Positions 63,407 through 64,000 of a DNA stretch of 64,000 nucleotides are shown piece after piece; position 1 is the first letter of the stretch; the number at the start of each line of letters is the position of its first letter. The position numbers and the translations under genes are program-made. Source of the DNA: Theobroma cacao (lineage: Eukaryota > Streptophyta > Magnoliopsida > Malvales > Malvaceae); assembly GCF_000208745.1 (NCBI RefSeq), contig NC_030851.1:2318666-2382665 (forward strand), read 5' to 3'. The notes beneath the pieces are model-generated. The model did no database searches, was not told where the DNA came from, and saw nothing but the letters and a program-made list of their open reading frames with translations.

Positions 63407-64000
63407 CTATATATAGAAAGAAACCAAATAGCTTTTTTCATTCACTCAGTATACACAAAATATAAACCTAATCCTCACTCCAATACTGTCATCAAAATCT
63501 ACTTTAAGAAAAAGCAAAAACAGCAGAGCACCTGGAATTATTTTCATTCAACTTGAAAAGATGGAAAGGAGCATCTTAACTTTTAAAGCATAGCCATAAA
63601 TTCCTTTTTAACAGCATAGCCATTATATGTGGATCACCCTACTTCTTCCACCTAAGGTTATTCAACACATGTATAGTCCATAGCAGGCATCATAAAAACT
63701 AAGTGGTAAGAACATGCTTTCTCTCTCACTAACATTTGGGCTCTAATCTGTAGGGAATAAGAGACAAAAATAGAAAAGGTGTAAGATATAGCCATAAAAT
63801 CTTGAAGCTCGTAGAAACAGAAACAATATAGAACAACAGAAAAGGGAGAAATTTTAGAAAAAGAAAGATACATATTTCCCAATAAAGATTTTCATGTGAA
63901 AAATACAAGCAAAGAAATTCTATACATGTCTATAATCCAATATTAAAGTTGGAGCGAAGGGCTGTCACTGGTGAATTTTAAAACCTGAAATACAACCAGA
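63407..64000 (-). other. GPAT9 intron (partial)
   Basis: The upstream exon should end with the HPGWV segment, which is not found in this stretch. The sequence is AT-rich with no other coding signal. Confidence 0.6.

Overview
The window looks like nuclear DNA of a dicot plant. Genes have many short exons with GT-AG introns, the spacers are very AT-rich, and the transposons are typical plant Copia, PIF/Harbinger, hAT-like and Helitron-like elements. The proteins read closest to woody rosids, but I cannot name the species. Exon limits below come from splice signals, reading-frame continuity and remembered family sequences; no alignment was run.

Layout. 1-532 (-): 5' end of a SLY1 vesicle-fusion gene. 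1055-3274 (+): a histidine-phosphatase (phosphoglycerate mutase-like) gene that diverges from SLY1. 4034-8333 (-): LAZ1/DUF300 membrane protein. 9072-10445: a non-autonomous hAT-like element carrying a 207-bp tandem array. 11680-13414 (+): acyl-activating enzyme pseudogene. 15225-17435 (+): a CYP87A-type P450. 18611-22571 (-): a Copia LTR retrotransposon that has lost its reverse transcriptase.

25.3-50.0 kb is the most unusual part. It holds three head-to-tail pairs of FMO1-like flavin monooxygenase genes (A1-B1, A2-B2, A3-B3). All three A genes are intact 521-residue genes with the same five-exon structure. All three B genes are broken. B1 and B2 share a nonsense codon and the loss of the last exon, so the B gene was already damaged when that pair was copied. 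A 5.3-kb PIF/Harbinger element sits between A2 and B2, with its empty site preserved beside A1. A Helitron-like insertion and an exact 626-bp repeat around an N lie upstream of A3. A3 is a mosaic of A1-like and A2-like sequence, which points to gene conversion.

50.5-64 kb (all -): a plastid-type MATE transporter (DTX45-like, 13 exons, one GC-AG intron), a LysM receptor-like protein (LYM2/CEBiP-like) with no visible GPI-anchor signal, and the 3' half of GPAT9. FMO1-type enzymes, LysM chitin-binding proteins and LAZ1 have known defence or cell-death roles in other plants, but nothing here shows that these neighbours work together. I see no wholly new system. The main points of interest are the FMO array, its pseudogene history, and the structure of the mobile elements.
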